This document shows positions 21,201 through 31,099 of a DNA stretch of 36,969 nt, one piece after another. The translations under genes were made by a program, and so were the position numbers. The stretch lies in assembly GCA_004431415.1 (NCBI GenBank), contig QPMI01000421.1, positions 1-36,969 of the forward strand. The letters are read 5' to 3'. The stretch's first letter is position 1, and each line of letters begins with the position of its first letter. This stretch comes from Cyanophora paradoxa. Its lineage: Eukaryota > Glaucocystophyceae > Cyanophorales > Cyanophoraceae. The notes under the pieces were generated by a model that was not told the origin of the DNA, ran no database searches, and worked only from the letters and a program-made list of their open reading frames with translations.

Positions 21201-24200
21201 GAGAGCGAGGCGCGCTCCCCCACTCCCCGCCTCCTCTTTACAGCGCCTAACTTCGGTGTGCCTGGGACCCCTTGCGTGCAGTGGGGCCTGGACTACAGCG
21301 GGCGCATCACGAAGAGCGCGAGCATCGAGGGCATCTGGAACCTCACCCGGTGCGCCATCCATGCGATTCTAAGGGGATTTTAAGCTCGAGCTTGAACTCC
21401 CTCTCCTTTAGAAAGCCTTCGAAGCTTGATTATATTGGGCGGCGTTGGCGGGGGCGGGGCGGGCCCCCGCGAGCTCCTCGGCGGGCCCTGTAGGGACCCT
21501 TGCGTTCGCGTTTACTACGGGGCTTGTTCGCGCGAAGAGCGCTAGCGCGCCTGTCTGTGTGCCTGCAAGCGGGCGCTGAGGCTCCGCGCGCAGGGACGAC
21601 GGGCTGGAGTTCGACGAGGGGAACGCGCTGCCGGGCATGACCGCCGCCGCCTGGGCATCCGCCTTCCAGGCACGCTGCCCCGCCCCACGGGCCCGCGAGA
21701 GCCCCATAGAGCAAGAACTAGAGAACTAGCGCTGGGCCTCGCCGCCCCTCTCCCCGCCCCTCTAGCCCACGAGAGAGTGCCTGCCGCCCGTTTCTGCCCT
21801 CGCCGCCCCTCGCCCCGTCCCCGTCCCCGTCGCGCCCGCCTCGAACGCTGAGGCCTCGCCGCCTTCGGTAGTCGGAGGGCCACGCGCCGCTCTCGTCGTC
21901 CATGGAGAGGGCCCCCGGCTCCGGCTTCCTCCACGGGCCCGCCCCGCCCCGCCCCAGGAAGCCCCCCAAGGTGCCCGCCCCCTTCGAGCCGAGCCGAGCG
22001 GATCCGAGCGCGGCTGAGCGGTGCTTCGTTCGCAGAGCATCAACCCATTCCGCATCCCCGAGAACGCCAGCCTGGTCATGCAGGTCCGCCTGAACGCCGC
22101 TGGGCCGGCCCCGCCCGGGCAGCGCCCGCGAGGGGGCGGCGCCGAGCGGCGCTCCGTTCGCTCGCAGAACCGGAGCCGGCGGTGGAGCCACCTTTTCCCC
22201 CGCGGCCAGGCCAACGCCGGTGCGCGGCTAGCTCTAGCCGGCTGTACCCCCGCCCCGCCCTGCCCCGCCCCGCGCCGCCCCTCTCGAGCCCGCCGGGCCG
22301 GCCGGCCGCAGACGCGATCTCCCTGGAGCCGAACTGGGTATCCCTCTGCGAGCCGGCCCTGCTCCCCATCACCACCGACTACATGCCCACCCAGCAGGAC
22401 CTGTGCGTACCCCCCTCCCGTCTTCCCCCCACCCTTTTTCGACCTGGATTGGGGTAGGGAGAAGCGGTACCGCGAGTACACGAACACGCTCTCCCTCATC
22501 GACTCGTTCAACGCGTACAACAGCTCCCTGGAGGGTGCGGTACCCCCGGGCTCTCCCCCCTCCCCGCGAAACGAATCCTCACCGCCGGGGTTCGAACCCG
22601 CAGCCTTCTACAAGGAGCTGCTGATGCAGCGGCTGGCCCAGGGCATGCAGGCGAGCGGGCCGCCGCCCCCCCCCCCCCCCTTGCCTCCTTGACCGCCCGG
22701 GGGTACAGGTGATTGCGACGGAGAGCTCGTCGCTGAGCCTGCAAGCGGAGCGGCGGCTGCTGGGCGCCAAGGGCGGCCCCCTCGCCCGCGTCGGCAGGTC
22801 CGCCCGCCCCTCTGCCCTCTCTCTTTCCCCTTGGTTAAAGTACAGAGTTTGGAGTCCACGATAGCTAACGTATGTGACGATGAATCTCGCTTAAGTTATA
22901 AGAAGTTAAAGTTGCTCTCTCTCCCCTCCGCGCTCACTCTCGCTGCGCCGTGCAGCAGCCTCAACGTCGGGGCCGGCGGCGGGCAGTCGGCGGGCGGATC
23001 CGTCGCCGGCGGTACCCTCGGTGCGCCTCGCCACCTCCCCCCCCTCCCTCACACACACAGACCCCTCCCCCCCCCCCCCCCCCCCCAACACCCCCCACCC
23101 CCTTCTCCCTCACCTCCTTCCGCCCGCTGAACGCCGGGCAGGGCTGGGTCCGGGGCGCCGCAGCGCTGCGTGTACAACCTCGGGATGCGGCACCAGTACC
23201 ACATTCTCACCTTCGACCACGAGAACAAGAACATCCAGATCAAGGCGCGAGCGTACCCCCCTCGCCTCCTCCCCCTACATCCCGTCTTTGCTTTTCGAGC
23301 CCCCCCCCCCCCCTCCCCCCCTCCCCCCCCCCCCCCCCCCCCCCGCAGCGGTACCAGGCGCGGGAGGACTCGCGGGAGGCCCCCGGGCCCTGGGGCGTGT
23401 ACCCCTACATGCTCTGGGACTCCTGGGAGGGCGCCTTCCTCCCCTGCCGGCGCGCACCCCCTCCCCCGCCCCGTTTTCGCCGTACCCGGGCCTTGATTCC
23501 CGACCGCAGGCGCGTCATCGAGCAGGTCCAGGTCTGCCCGCCCCCTCCGCGGCGCCTGTACCCCCGCCCCGGCGCGGCCCGCCCCCGGCCGACAGCTCGC
23601 CCCCGCCACGCAGGACCACTACCGCTGGAAGCACCTCGACCAGCTCATGACCTGCGGCTGCTGCGCGTGCGCGGGAACCCTGCCTCCTTTCCTTCTGCTC
23701 CCCGCCCCTGTTCCCCGCGGCGAACCTTCCTTAAAATTACTTCTAATAGGAAAGTCAATAAGCTTGGGCGTTTACTTCTTATGGAGCTGCACGTACAGCT
23801 TATTTGGTTGAACAATTAAAAGACTTAGGTTTTCATTATGCAACAAAAGCTGGAATCTCATGCCCGCCCGACCGACCCCGCTGCAGAGTGCACGCGCAGC
23901 ACCTGCCGGCGATGAAGAGCCGCCGCCTCCGCTTCGCCGTCATGCCCGTGCGCCCGCTCGGGAGGAGGGACGTTGTACAAGCTAGGAGGGAGCCAGCTCG
24001 AGTCAACTAAGCTTTAATGCTTAACTAAAGTCTAACTGAAGAGAATCGCGCGCGCCACTCGCCTTTCTTTCTGGCTTTGGTGACGCCGCGGGGCAGGGCC
24101 CGCTGCTGGTGCCCGTCCCCGGATCCGAGCCCGCCTCCTTCTTCTTCGCTGTACCCCAGGCGGCCCCGGGCCCCGCCGGCGCCGGCTCCGGCTCCGGCTC

Positions 24201-27036
24201 CGCGCCGGCCCCCGGCGGCAGCTCCTCCCCCTCGGGCCTGGGCCTGCTCAGAGGCGCCTCCGCCTCCGCCTCCGCCTCCGCCTCCGCCTCCTCCTCCTCC
24301 GCCGCCCGGGGCCGCTCCCGCGTGCTCCTCCACGAGCCGAACACGGTCCTCCTGCTCCGCCTGCGCTCCGGCCTCGCCGCCGCCGGCCACTCCGTCGTCC
24401 CGTGCCCCTCCCTCGACGCCGCCCTCGACGCGGCCCGCCGCGCCCCCGCGCCCTCCGCCATCGTCGCGAGGGCGTCGGTCCTCCCGCCCTCCGCCGCGCC
24501 GCCGAGCAGGCCGCCGGGGCCGGGGCGAGCCGCCCCTCTGCGTCGCCCTCGTACCCTCGACCGGTGGGGCGAGCGCGCCGAGCTCGGCGCCGATGTGGTG
24601 CTCCCCGTCGGCTGCTCCCCCGCAGCCGCCGCGCGCGCCCTCGAGCGCGTGCTCCCCGCGGCGGCGGCCGGCGCCGGCGCGGGGGCGGCGGCGGAGGACG
24701 AGGAGCGGGCGGGGCGGGTCTCCGCCTTCCGGCTGCTGAGCCGGCACCTGCTCGGGCGGCCCTCGCGCGGCCTTGGCGTACCCCCCGAGGACGACCTCCC
24801 CGACCTCTTCCAAGTCTTCGTCGTGCGTCCGCGCCTGTACCCCCCCCCTCTGCAGCTTCGTTCCTTCGTCAATGCGCGTACTTTCCCCCCTCCAGGAGCC
24901 CGGCCCCTCTGAGCAGCCCTCGAAGGCGGCGCGGCGCCCGCGCCCGCGCCCGCGTCGGCCGTCGCGTCGTCGTCGGCGGCGGCCGCCTCGTCGGCGGTGG
25001 CGGCGGGCCGCAGCGGCTCGCCCGTGCCGATCGGCGTGTCCCCCGCGGCGCTCGCCCGGGCGGTCCGCGGCGTCCGCTCGAACTCGTTCTCCAACTCGCC
25101 CACCAACGCCCCCGGCGGCGGCGCCGTTGCCGGCTCGGGCTTCGGGCAAGGCCCCGGGGGCGCCTTCGGGCCGCCCCCTGCGACGGCAGAGGAGGCGGCG
25201 GCGGCCGTCGCGGCCGTCGCGGCGAGCGCGGCCTCCACGGGCGGGGCCTACGGCTTCGTCGGGCACGGCACGTGCGTCTACGAGGAGAACTACGGGGCGG
25301 AGGGCAAGGCGAGGAGCTCCCCGCCCTCCTCGCGAGCCCCTGCCTCCCGCCTCATCGAAGCCTATGCTCAGGTGACGACGGACGAGCACGGGCGGCCCGT
25401 CCTTCCGCAGCGCTTCATCAAGGTGCCCCGGGCCCGCCGCCCTTGAGAGCCGCCCGCCCTCGAGGCCGCTTGGCTGCGGTCGGTCACGGCTGTCGCTGCT
25501 CGTTCCGCTTGTCGCGAGACTGCCTTTCTTCTTCCTCCCCGTACGCGTGCTTCTCGCGCCCGATCCCCCCGCGGCAGGTGGCGATCGAGTCGGCGAACGA
25601 GGACGCCCGCGTCGAGTGGATCGTGCGCCCCCCCCCCCCCCCCCCCCTCCCCCCCCCCTCCCGCCCTTCTCCTTCAAGGCCCCGCTGCGCATCCACGCCC
25701 TCTCCCCAGAGCCCGCGATGCTCACCTACACGCGCGCTCCGCCCTAGATCTCCGCCCGCCCCTCTCTCTGAGTCGCACCCTCACGCCCGTGCCGCGCCCC
25801 GCCCCGCTCGCGCGGCAGGCGCTGCTGCACGACGCGACGTTCGCCCGGACCGCGTCTGGTTCTTCGAGGCGCGCCCCGCCCCTCCCGGCCCGCCCCGCCC
25901 CGTTCTGCGCTGCTAGGATAGGGAAGGCCCCGCCCGGCTTGCACCTGCCTGCCGGCTAGGATAGAAAAGGCCGGCTATCCCCTCTTCCGGCCCGCCCCTC
26001 CCGCCCTTCCCGGCCGGCGCCTGCCGCCCACTCGGGCAAGAGAGATCCCGCCTGGAATTCGATCCCGCCCGGCCGCGGCCCGACCTCACGCCCTCCGCCC
26101 CGCCCCACAGGTCCACTGGCTCGTCTGCTCGGGCGTCGTCCGTGCGCCCCCCGCGCCCCGCGCGCCCCTCGGACTTCGCTCCGGCTGAGCGGCGGGGCGA
26201 CGTCGACCTCGCAGTGGAGGACTTCACGAAGTACCTCTACCGCAAGACGGCCGCCTTCGCCGTGCCTCTCGTCCAGGTCCCCATCGAGCGGGTCCGTGCA
26301 TCCGAGACCGTGCACGTGGCCTAGAGCGCCTCCACTGGCTTCTTCTCTGTCGGCTCGGCCTTCCGGTCGCCCGCTTTGATTTCGCCCCTGCCCCCGCGCC
26401 CCGCCCCGGCAGGAGCCGCACGCGTCGGACCCGTTTCACGAGGGCCTCTGGATGGGGACCGTCGCCCCCGCCCTCCGCGCCCCCCTCCACGAGGCCCTCC
26501 TCCACCGCTTCCAGGCCCGGCCCCGACCCCGCCCCCGCCCTCGCCGCCCTTCTGTTTGCGCGTCCACTAGTGCTTGGTCTGAGATCTCGCAGTTCGCGGT
26601 GGCCTCGGCCCGCCGGGCGGCTGGTCGGCCGAGGGCGGCGACCGGCGCGACGCTCCCGTGCGCCCGCGGCCGCTCCCCGCCGCCTGTCGCTGCGGCTTCG
26701 GCTTCTAACCGCTGCGGACGGGGCGCAGGAGGAGGGGCCGGCGAGCAGCGGGGCCGGCAGCCGCTGGCGCGCTACGTCCACAGGTCCGGCGCCGCATTCC
26801 TCCGCCTCGAGCGCAGCGGCCTCTTCTGGTGCGCAGCCGAAGAAGAGAGTTGCTGAGACTCGCTCTTTTGCTGAGGTGTACCGCAGGGTGTCGAACTTCT
26901 TGCCGCAGCCTGCGCTGCGGGCGGCGGGGCGGGCGCTGCAGGGACGCACGCGCAGCTGCGCGCCTTCCTGCTCGCCCTCGCCGCCGCCCGCGCCGCCGCA
27001 CTCGAGATCGCCGACGCCCTCCCCTGCTTCCCCTGA
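16081..27036 (+). CDS. IML1: DEPDC5/IML1 homologue, GATOR1 complex subunit
   Basis: In animals and yeast this protein is the membrane-anchoring subunit of GATOR1, which with NPRL2/NPRL3 inhibits TORC1 on the lysosome or vacuole when amino acids are short. Exons 16081-16106, 16172-16244 and 16326 onwards give [13 protein letters not shown] and GDTFEIFHP, matching the family start. Further matching segments: FLELSFKDQ (16705), SSEMWSF and LYFEKAV (17575), [15 protein letters not shown] (17945), [19 protein letters not shown] (18577), [15 protein letters not shown] (19128), INPFRIP (22035), [10 protein letters not shown] (22177), [10 protein letters not shown] (22360), [13 protein letters not shown] (22608), [10 protein letters not shown] (23620), [10 protein letters not shown] (23921), ARVEWIV (25605) and [13 protein letters not shown] (26772). 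The C-terminus ([15 protein letters not shown]) stops at 27034-27036. It has roughly 30 short introns. I could not recognise the DEP domain; the region 24.1-25.4 kb holds lineage-specific sequence instead. Exon limits are approximate and the end is less certain than the start. Confidence 0.88.
17977..18163. repeat. 173-bp AT-rich insertion between 14-bp direct repeats in an IML1 intron
   Basis: CTCGACAACGAGGC occurs at 17977-17990, where it encodes the DNE of the exon, and again at 18150-18163. Between them lies AT-rich sequence unlike its GC-rich surroundings, itself built from an imperfect internal repeat (GCGTATACACATAAA and GCGTGTACACATAAA). This looks like an insertion with a target duplication, or a tandem duplication around an insert. 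The first copy is followed by GTATAC, which can act as the donor site of the current intron. Confidence 0.65.
18743..18823. repeat. 27-bp tandem repeat in an IML1 intron
   Basis: Three units beginning GGGCTGAT/GGGCTAAT at 18743, 18770 and 18797, each containing ACTAGATCT, lie in an AT-richer intron. Related GGGCTGGGCT words extend on both sides. Confidence 0.75.
23731..23860 (+). pseudogene. rpoC2: Plastid rpoC2 fragment (NUPT) in an IML1 intron
   Basis: This AT-rich stretch with plastid-like codon use translates to [20 protein letters not shown] and then [13 protein letters not shown], the well-conserved N-terminal region of the plastid RNA polymerase beta'' subunit. The preceding TSNRKVNK fits the same gene, but codons are missing between the two parts. 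AATAAGCTT and GCTTGGGCG share GCTT, so a small deletion across a GCTT repeat is a simple explanation. The match breaks off at the GC-rich host sequence on both sides. The fragment lies between the exons encoding RWKHLDQLM and [10 protein letters not shown] and is presumably spliced out. It is a transferred, non-functional piece. Confidence 0.85.
24310..24690 (+). other. Receiver-like (REC) segment within the IML1 homologue
   Basis: In the frame open from 24109, [19 protein letters not shown] followed by [20 protein letters not shown] resembles the first half of a two-component receiver domain. [20 protein letters not shown] resembles its GAD...KP...EEL end. The acidic pair after strand 1 and the phosphorylated Asp after strand 3 are both missing, so it would be a pseudo-receiver. 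Codon use (nearly all C or G at third positions) supports coding. The resemblance is by pattern only and may be chance in Ala/Leu-rich sequence. Confidence 0.35.
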
Positions 27037-27382
27037 GCCCGGGCGGTCCGCCGCGAGCGCCCCTTCCCGCCCCGGCCAGTACTAGTACTAGTGCTTGGAT
27101 GATAATGTTTCTTCGTCTGCAGCGCTAGCTGCCTCCCACATCTTTAATTTCTACGGCCCATCATTGTCAATCTACATACACGGCTCGACTCCATTCTTAG
27201 AGCTGAGGCGATGGCATCGGGCAATCTCATTGCAGCCGCGTGATAGAAGGCCGGAAGGCCGGCGCGCCGGCGGGAGAAGAGGCAAGGGGGCGACTCGGCA
27301 AGGCGGAGGGCGCGGCGAAAAGGGCGTGGGGCGGGGCGCCCCGCAGCTCTGGCGTCAACGCGCGTCGTACGTATATATAAGT
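27037..27382. other. Convergent intergenic region between IML1 and the LRR-TIR gene
   Basis: 346 bp, AT-richer at 27100-27240, containing both 3' ends. Nothing else recognised. Confidence 0.5.
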
Positions 27383-28871
27383 TCAGCGCCGGATCGCTGC
27401 GGCGCACGCCTCGAGCAGCGTCTCGACGCTGGCCGCTTTGCGCTTGTTCTGCACGGGGTACGGGATGGCCGTGCCCGCAAAGACGCCCCTCAGATCCTCC
27501 GGGATCTCCCCCGCTGGCGGAGCGGTCAGCCAGGCCTAGATCTAGAGCTAGGCGGGGGCTGGGGCGGGATGGCGGGGCGGACCGGAGGGGAAGGGGCAGG
27601 AGCTCTCGTCGTGGAGGAGGAGGATGGTCTTCTTGGCCCTGGCCGCGTGCCGGACCTCGCCCAGCGCGCCCGCGCTCTTCAGCACGTCTGCCCGGGCCGG
27701 GCCGGGGTCGACGTCAGAAGGGAAGCAACGTTAACGGAGCAGAGCATTTGAGAGGCAGGAGAGCGATCGATCGCGGGGGCGGGGGCGGACCCTGGGAGAT
27801 GACGAGGACGAAGTTCGCGGACGCGTCGATGGTCCGCTCGAGCCTGCGGGCCGGGGCGACGCGGCCGGTCAGCAGCGAGGCCAAAGGGCGCCCGCTGGAC
27901 GAGGCGAGGGCCGAGGCCGGGGCGGGGGCGCACTCGGGCAGCTCGGGGCGGGGGTCGCCGGCGGGGAGGAAGACGCGGAGGCCCGGGCGGGTCTGCTCCA
28001 GGTGCAGCTTCAGGGCGGGGGCGAGCTGGCCCGCGCTGGCGCCGTGCGAGAGGAACACGTCGTAGGCGTACTGCCCCCCCGGCCCATCGCCCCCTACAGA
28101 AGATCAGAACTCGAAAGATATCATCGAAGCAGGCTCGGCCCAAAATGGATGCGCGTACCAGAGGCGCAGGCCGAAGAGGACGAGGGCCCGGCTGCCGGCT
28201 GCAGCGAGGACTAGGGGTGAGGGGCCGCGGAAGCAACACAGAGCGGCGGGGCTCACGGCAGAACTGCCAGCGGCAGCGGGGGCGTTGGCGACGGCCAAGC
28301 CCCCTGCCTCATCGCCTGCCTCCCCCTCCCCCTCCCCCTCCTCCTCCTCCTCGCTGTAGTAGTCCATCGGGTTCTTCTCTGTGTTGAGGCAGCGGAGCTT
28401 CGGGAGCCGCATGACCTCCTTCGGCAGCTCCTCCAGCTCGTTGGCGTACAGGTCCAGCTCCTCGAGGCTCGCGAGCCGCCCCAGCGCCCGCGGCACCGAG
28501 CGCAGCCCGTTCCGCGCCAGGTCAAGCTTCCTCAGGTTCGCGAGCTGCCCGATCTCCCGCAGCGCCGAGCTCTCCAGCCAGTTGTCGCTCAACTCTAGCT
28601 CCCGCAGGCTGGAAAGGCGCCCGATCTCCCTCGGAAGCCTCCTCAGCTCGTTGCCCCACAACGAGAGCCTCTCCAGGTTCGTCAGCTTCGCGAGCTCCGC
28701 CCCGGGGATGTGCTGGAGCTTGTTCCGGCTGAGGTCCAGCACGCGGATGTTCTTGGGTCCCACCTGCTCGATCACGGCTGTCGGCCACGCCGTCAGCCCT
28801 CGCTTGACATGTTCAGCTCCGTCTCGGTGGGATTCCAGTATTTCCACCGGGCCTGCATGCGGAGTTGTCAA
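27383..28871 (-). CDS. Leucine-rich-repeat plus TIR-domain protein
   Basis: Coding order on the minus strand: an LRR exon from 28852 (after a likely TGCAG acceptor) carries about five repeats of the plant/bacterial short type (LDLSRNKLQHIPGAELAKLT, LPREIGRLSSLRELELSDNW, LGRLASLEELDLYANELEEL). An acidic Glu/Gly linker follows. A TIR domain then starts with YDVFLSHGASAG (about 28040) and continues with LRVFLPAGD, FVLVISQG, DVLKSAGALGEVRHAARAKK (27685-27630) and a last exon with EDLRGVFAGTAIPY, stop at 27383-27385. The Glu of LGEV lies where TIR NADases have their catalytic Glu. There is no NB-ARC or clear transmembrane segment, so it may be cytosolic. TIR domains act as NAD+-cleaving enzymes or assembly modules in immunity; a role in defence is inference. 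The N-terminal exon with the start codon is not found, so the 5' end is partial. Confidence 0.72.
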
Positions 28872-29018
28872 TTGTAATTATGCATAAACCAGCCGGAAAC
28901 CCCGTAGTGAATGAAGGGAACAAGGCAGAACTCACATCTATGGTGGCGCCTGCAGGCGGCAGCTGCGGTTTGCAATAAGAATCGTGAGGCCTAGGGTACG
29001 TGAAAAAACACGGCGTGA

Positions 29019-29617
29019 TCACCGACGCGTTCGAGGCGGCGAGGGATCGGAGAAGGCAATCAGATCTTTGCGCGCATAGTTGGGCAGGCCTGTGAATGGG
29101 TTGCTGCTCTCTCGTATCCACCTCAGGCTTGCAATGCGGCCAAGCTCCGCCGGAAGAGTCAACAGCTTGCCGCCAAGGACGTGCAACTCCTCCAAGTTTG
29201 CCAGGCGCCCGATTTCCGACGGCAGTTCTGTAATCTCGAGATAGTCCAGGTTTTAGAATTTTTAGCTTGCGAGCTGCCCCATCTCCGGTTGCAGTGCTGT
29301 CAGCTTGTTTGTCCCATCGAGAGTTCCACCAGGTTTGCAAGCTGCCAAATCTCAAGCGGCAGCACCGTCAGCTCGTTGCTGCTGATGTCGAGCTTCTTCA
29401 GGTGCAAGAGCCGCCCGATCTCCCGTGGCAGCGTCGCCAGCTTGTTTCTGCGCACGTAGAAGATCTGCAGATTCACAAGCTGGCCGATCTCCGCTGGTAG
29501 AGCCGTCAACTCGTTGTCATAAATGTAGAGCTGCTCCAGGCTCGCTCGCATGGGGTAGCCCCACCAATTGCGCGACCTTCCCGCAACCATTTTCAATAAG
29601 CACATTTTCAGCATCAC
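29019..29617 (-). pseudogene. Decayed LRR gene copy
   Basis: From 29617 down to about 29303 an intact frame encodes LRRs of the same type as the neighbour (LEQLYIYDNELTALPAEIGQ, LKKLDISSNELTVLPLEIWQ). At about 29315 the repeat pattern moves to another frame. Two TAA stops then interrupt it (about 29265 and 29256) before it continues as ITELPSEIGRLANLEELHVL and LPAELGRIASLRWI, ending at a TGA at 29019-29021. A frameshift plus two stops inside conserved repeats mark it as a pseudogene, probably a tandem duplicate of the LRR part of the LRR-TIR gene or a disrupted relative. It sits at the edge of the AT-rich element, which may have broken it. Confidence 0.65.
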
Positions 29618-29922
29618 GAATCTCAGTCACAAAATCACAAATTCGCACTGAGCCACATTGTATTTTTCAAACATCTAACCCTTCCTTACTGAAACCAATC
29701 ACGAAACCCTTTCATTCTTCATTTTTCTAATTCCTTACCATTCCCAGTAAGCCCTTTAACTTTCCCCGATCTCTCAGTAAGGACAGTAAGACCCTCATTT
29801 TTACGAAATGTTCCCGATCGTTTCCGGACTGTTTTCAGTTACCCAAATTGAAAATCAAGGTGAGCCCCACCAATTAAACAAGTGATCCCCACTTAAAGAC
29901 TTCCAGTTAATATACTGTAACA
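29618..29922. other. AT-rich boundary region, no gene recognised
   Basis: GC content falls sharply here compared with the host genes. CAGTAAG or its complement occurs several times (about 29670, 29745, 29778, 29786). AGCCCCACCAATT is found at 29557-29569 and again at 29863-29875. The exact left end of the virus-like element was not resolved. Confidence 0.4.
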
Positions 29923-30245
29923 ATGGCAAGCAATCAAGTAAATCTACCTGAGACTAAGCGGTGCAATGTTTGCGATAAGGTAAAACCGGCATCGAGTTAT
30001 GCATTGCAAAAGCGTAGCTCAGGAATGTTACTTTAAATTGGAGATGCAAAGTCTGCGACCGAGACTATCACAATTACCTTTATCATTTCGTGTTAAAAAC
30101 GCGTCCGAAAATCGAAGTGCAATCGAAGATATGCTCGCACTGCAAGATTGAGAAGCTTGCAAGTGAGTTTAATAAAAGACAAAGAACGAAGGATGGTCTC
30201 AACTATCAATGCCGAGAGTGTTATAGCAAAACTCGTAAGAGTTAA
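29923..30245 (+). pseudogene. Small CxxC zinc-finger protein, frameshifted
   Basis: An ATG at 29923 opens a frame with RCNVCDK that stops early (TAA at about 30034). Directly afterwards a second frame continues with RCKVCDRDYHNYLYHF, ICSHCKIEKLASEFNKR and YQCRECYSKTRKS, stop at 30243-30245. Four CxxC pairs thus form two likely zinc-binding units of the kind seen in small phage and algal-virus proteins (C-x2-C, a run ending in F-x-K/R, then C-x2-C). The two frames differ by one base at about 30025, so this copy is broken. It has no introns and AT-rich codons, unlike the host genes, and fits with the virus-like element to the right. Confidence 0.55.
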
Positions 30246-30642
30246 ACCGAATTTCATTTTATATTTTTTAAAGCGAGTATGTGCATGAGCAAGCATGCCG
30301 AAAATGCCCACCTGCACAAACTCGCGACTTCAATCGAAATGTTCCATTTAATGCACTGGAACCACTCGCGCCCCGCCCACTATGCAAGATACATGCAAAC
30401 TACATGCGAGTTATATGAAAAATAAAAAATTCAGTCATGTATATATTTCGTATATATGTCCGAACCTCCGTGTATGTGATCCCGCGCAACTTTGAATTTT
30501 TGTGTTTTTTATGTTTTTTTCGCATATGACGACATATACATATATATACCGGCGTCACCGACATATTCGGGGTCATCACATCGCGGAGATTCCGAAAACA
30601 TATAGCATGCGATAGCGTAGTATTTTAACGTGGTCTGATCGG
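30246..30642. other. AT-rich non-coding stretch
   Basis: No convincing gene. It contains TATA-like runs (about 30437-30455, 30535-30550) and precedes the tandem arrays. Confidence 0.4.
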
Positions 30643-31080
30643 AATGTGATAAATCAGCTGATAGGGCTGATCGTAGTGTGATAAATCAGCTGATCGCCAT
30701 CTGATAAATCAGCTGATAGGGCTGATCGTAGTGTGATAAATCAGCTGATAGGGCTGATCGTAGTGTGATAAATCAGCTGATCGCCATCTGATAAATCAGC
30801 TGATAGGGCTGATCGTAGTGTGATAAATCAGCTGATCGCCATCTGATAAATCAGCTGATAGGGCTGATCGTAGTGTGATAAATCAGCTGATAGGGCTGAT
30901 CGTAGTGTGATAAATCAGCTGATCGCCATCTGATAAATCAGCTGATAGGGCTGATCGTAGTGTGATAAATCAGCTGATCGCCATCTGATAAATCAGCTGA
31001 TAGGGCTGATCGTAGTGTGATAAATCAGCTGATAGGGCTGATCGTAGTGTGATAAATCAGCTGATCGCCATCTGATAAAT
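30643..31080. repeat. Higher-order tandem array of palindromic ATCAGCTGAT units
   Basis: Fifteen copies of the perfect palindrome ATCAGCTGAT, each preceded by GATAA. Three unit types are seen: X (32 bp, GTG-TGATAAATCAGCTGAT-AGGGCTGATCGTA), Y (26 bp, ending CGCCATC) and Z (X without the leading GTG, 29 bp). The order is XYZ, XYZYZ, XYZYZ, XY, so a 142-bp higher-order unit is repeated. Copies are essentially identical. Such iterated palindromes resemble protein-binding iterons at replication origins or element ends, but function is not shown. Confidence 0.9.
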
Positions 31081-31099
31081 CGTGATGTGATCGCAGGGA

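Noticed and set aside
22580-22605. GGGTTCGAACCC, like a tRNA T-arm
   Set aside because: No cloverleaf can be formed around it. It falls just before an IML1 exon.
24021-25725. Long minus-strand frames opposite the IML1 gene
   Set aside because: They are shadows of a GC-rich plus-strand exon. Third-position bias and splice signals favour the plus strand, and the peptides are low-complexity.
29557-29875. AGCCCCACCAATT direct repeats as the target duplication of the virus-like element
   Set aside because: The copies are only 306 bp apart and the sequence after the second copy does not continue the LRR gene. They may bound a small insertion at most.
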